Part shown: in pieces, positions 6,417-6,450 of the stretch
How positions within the stretch are numbered: position 1 is the first letter of the stretch
Layout of the letters: every line of letters begins with the position of its first letter
NCBI GenBank assembly: GCA_964522605.1
Contig: CAZFWV010000381.1
Span: 1-6,450 of the forward strand
Origin: CAVZLD01 sp964522605
GTDB lineage: Bacteria; Planctomycetota; Planctomycetia; Pirellulales; Pirellulaceae
Length of the DNA stretch: 6,450 nt
Direction of reading: 5' to 3'
Translations under genes and position numbers: made by a program
Notes under the pieces: generated by a model
The model's input: the letters and a program-made list of their open reading frames with translations, nothing else
Told to the model about the DNA's origin: nothing
The model's database searches: none

Positions 6417-6450
6417 CGATGCCCCAGCAGATCGGCAATCTGGGGCATCG
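6417..6450. repeat. Strong inverted repeat upstream of the hydrolase
   Basis: CGATGCCCCAG (6417-6427) and CTGGGGCATCG (6440-6450) are perfect 11-base arms around a 12-base loop. An alternative inner pairing CAGAT (6428-6432) with ATCTG (6438-6442) extends the hairpin with a small bulge. It lies 46 bases before the hydrolase start. No T-run follows on the minus strand, and the plus-strand continuation is outside the window. It may be a terminator of a neighbouring gene, an operator, or part of a longer repeat. The remaining bases 6372-6416 hold a small CACTT-GG-AAGTG palindrome (6385-6396) and nothing else clear. Confidence 0.5.

Overview
The window carries three genes, all read leftward (minus strand), in an order and style that point to a member of the Planctomycetota. 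The clues are a Ser/Thr kinase fused through one membrane helix to a long WD40 propeller, with an HRGFEWYHLW-type junction; a short ECF sigma factor of the planctomycete type overlapping the kinase start; and a secreted glycoside hydrolase with an N-terminal DUF5060-like domain. Genus cannot be settled from the sequence.

Layout, in transcription order from right to left. 6372-6450 is a short upstream stretch with a strong inverted repeat at the window edge (6417-6450). 6371-4224 encodes a complete 715-residue exported clan GH-A (GH5-like) glycoside hydrolase whose TIM barrel appears to be split by an inserted carbohydrate-binding-type beta-sandwich. 4223-3631 is a 593-base non-coding stretch holding two GC-rich, REP-like nested hairpin elements, a G-quadruplex motif and a possible promoter. 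3630-3019 encodes a 203-residue ECF sigma factor. 3022 to the left edge encodes the kinase/WD40 protein, with 1007 codons present and the C-terminus missing. It starts with GTG overlapping the sigma TGA stop (GTGA), behind a good ribosome binding site, so the two proteins are probably translationally coupled.

The sigma factor and kinase look like a one-operon signalling unit: a membrane-anchored kinase with a cytoplasmic catalytic domain and a C-terminal propeller beyond the membrane helix, paired with a transcription factor and with no anti-sigma gene between or beside them. The sigma region 2.2 motif reads SPSD where many ECF factors have an acidic DAED-like motif, leaving two serines at positions where phosphorylation could restore charge. 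Activation of the sigma factor by the kinase is therefore a reasonable hypothesis, with a precedent in the EcfP/PknT pair of Vibrio. The hydrolase is separated from this pair by the repeat-containing gap and is probably a separate transcription unit. Whether the sigma factor controls it cannot be told from the window.

No RNA genes, CRISPR arrays, insertion sequences or transposase genes were seen.
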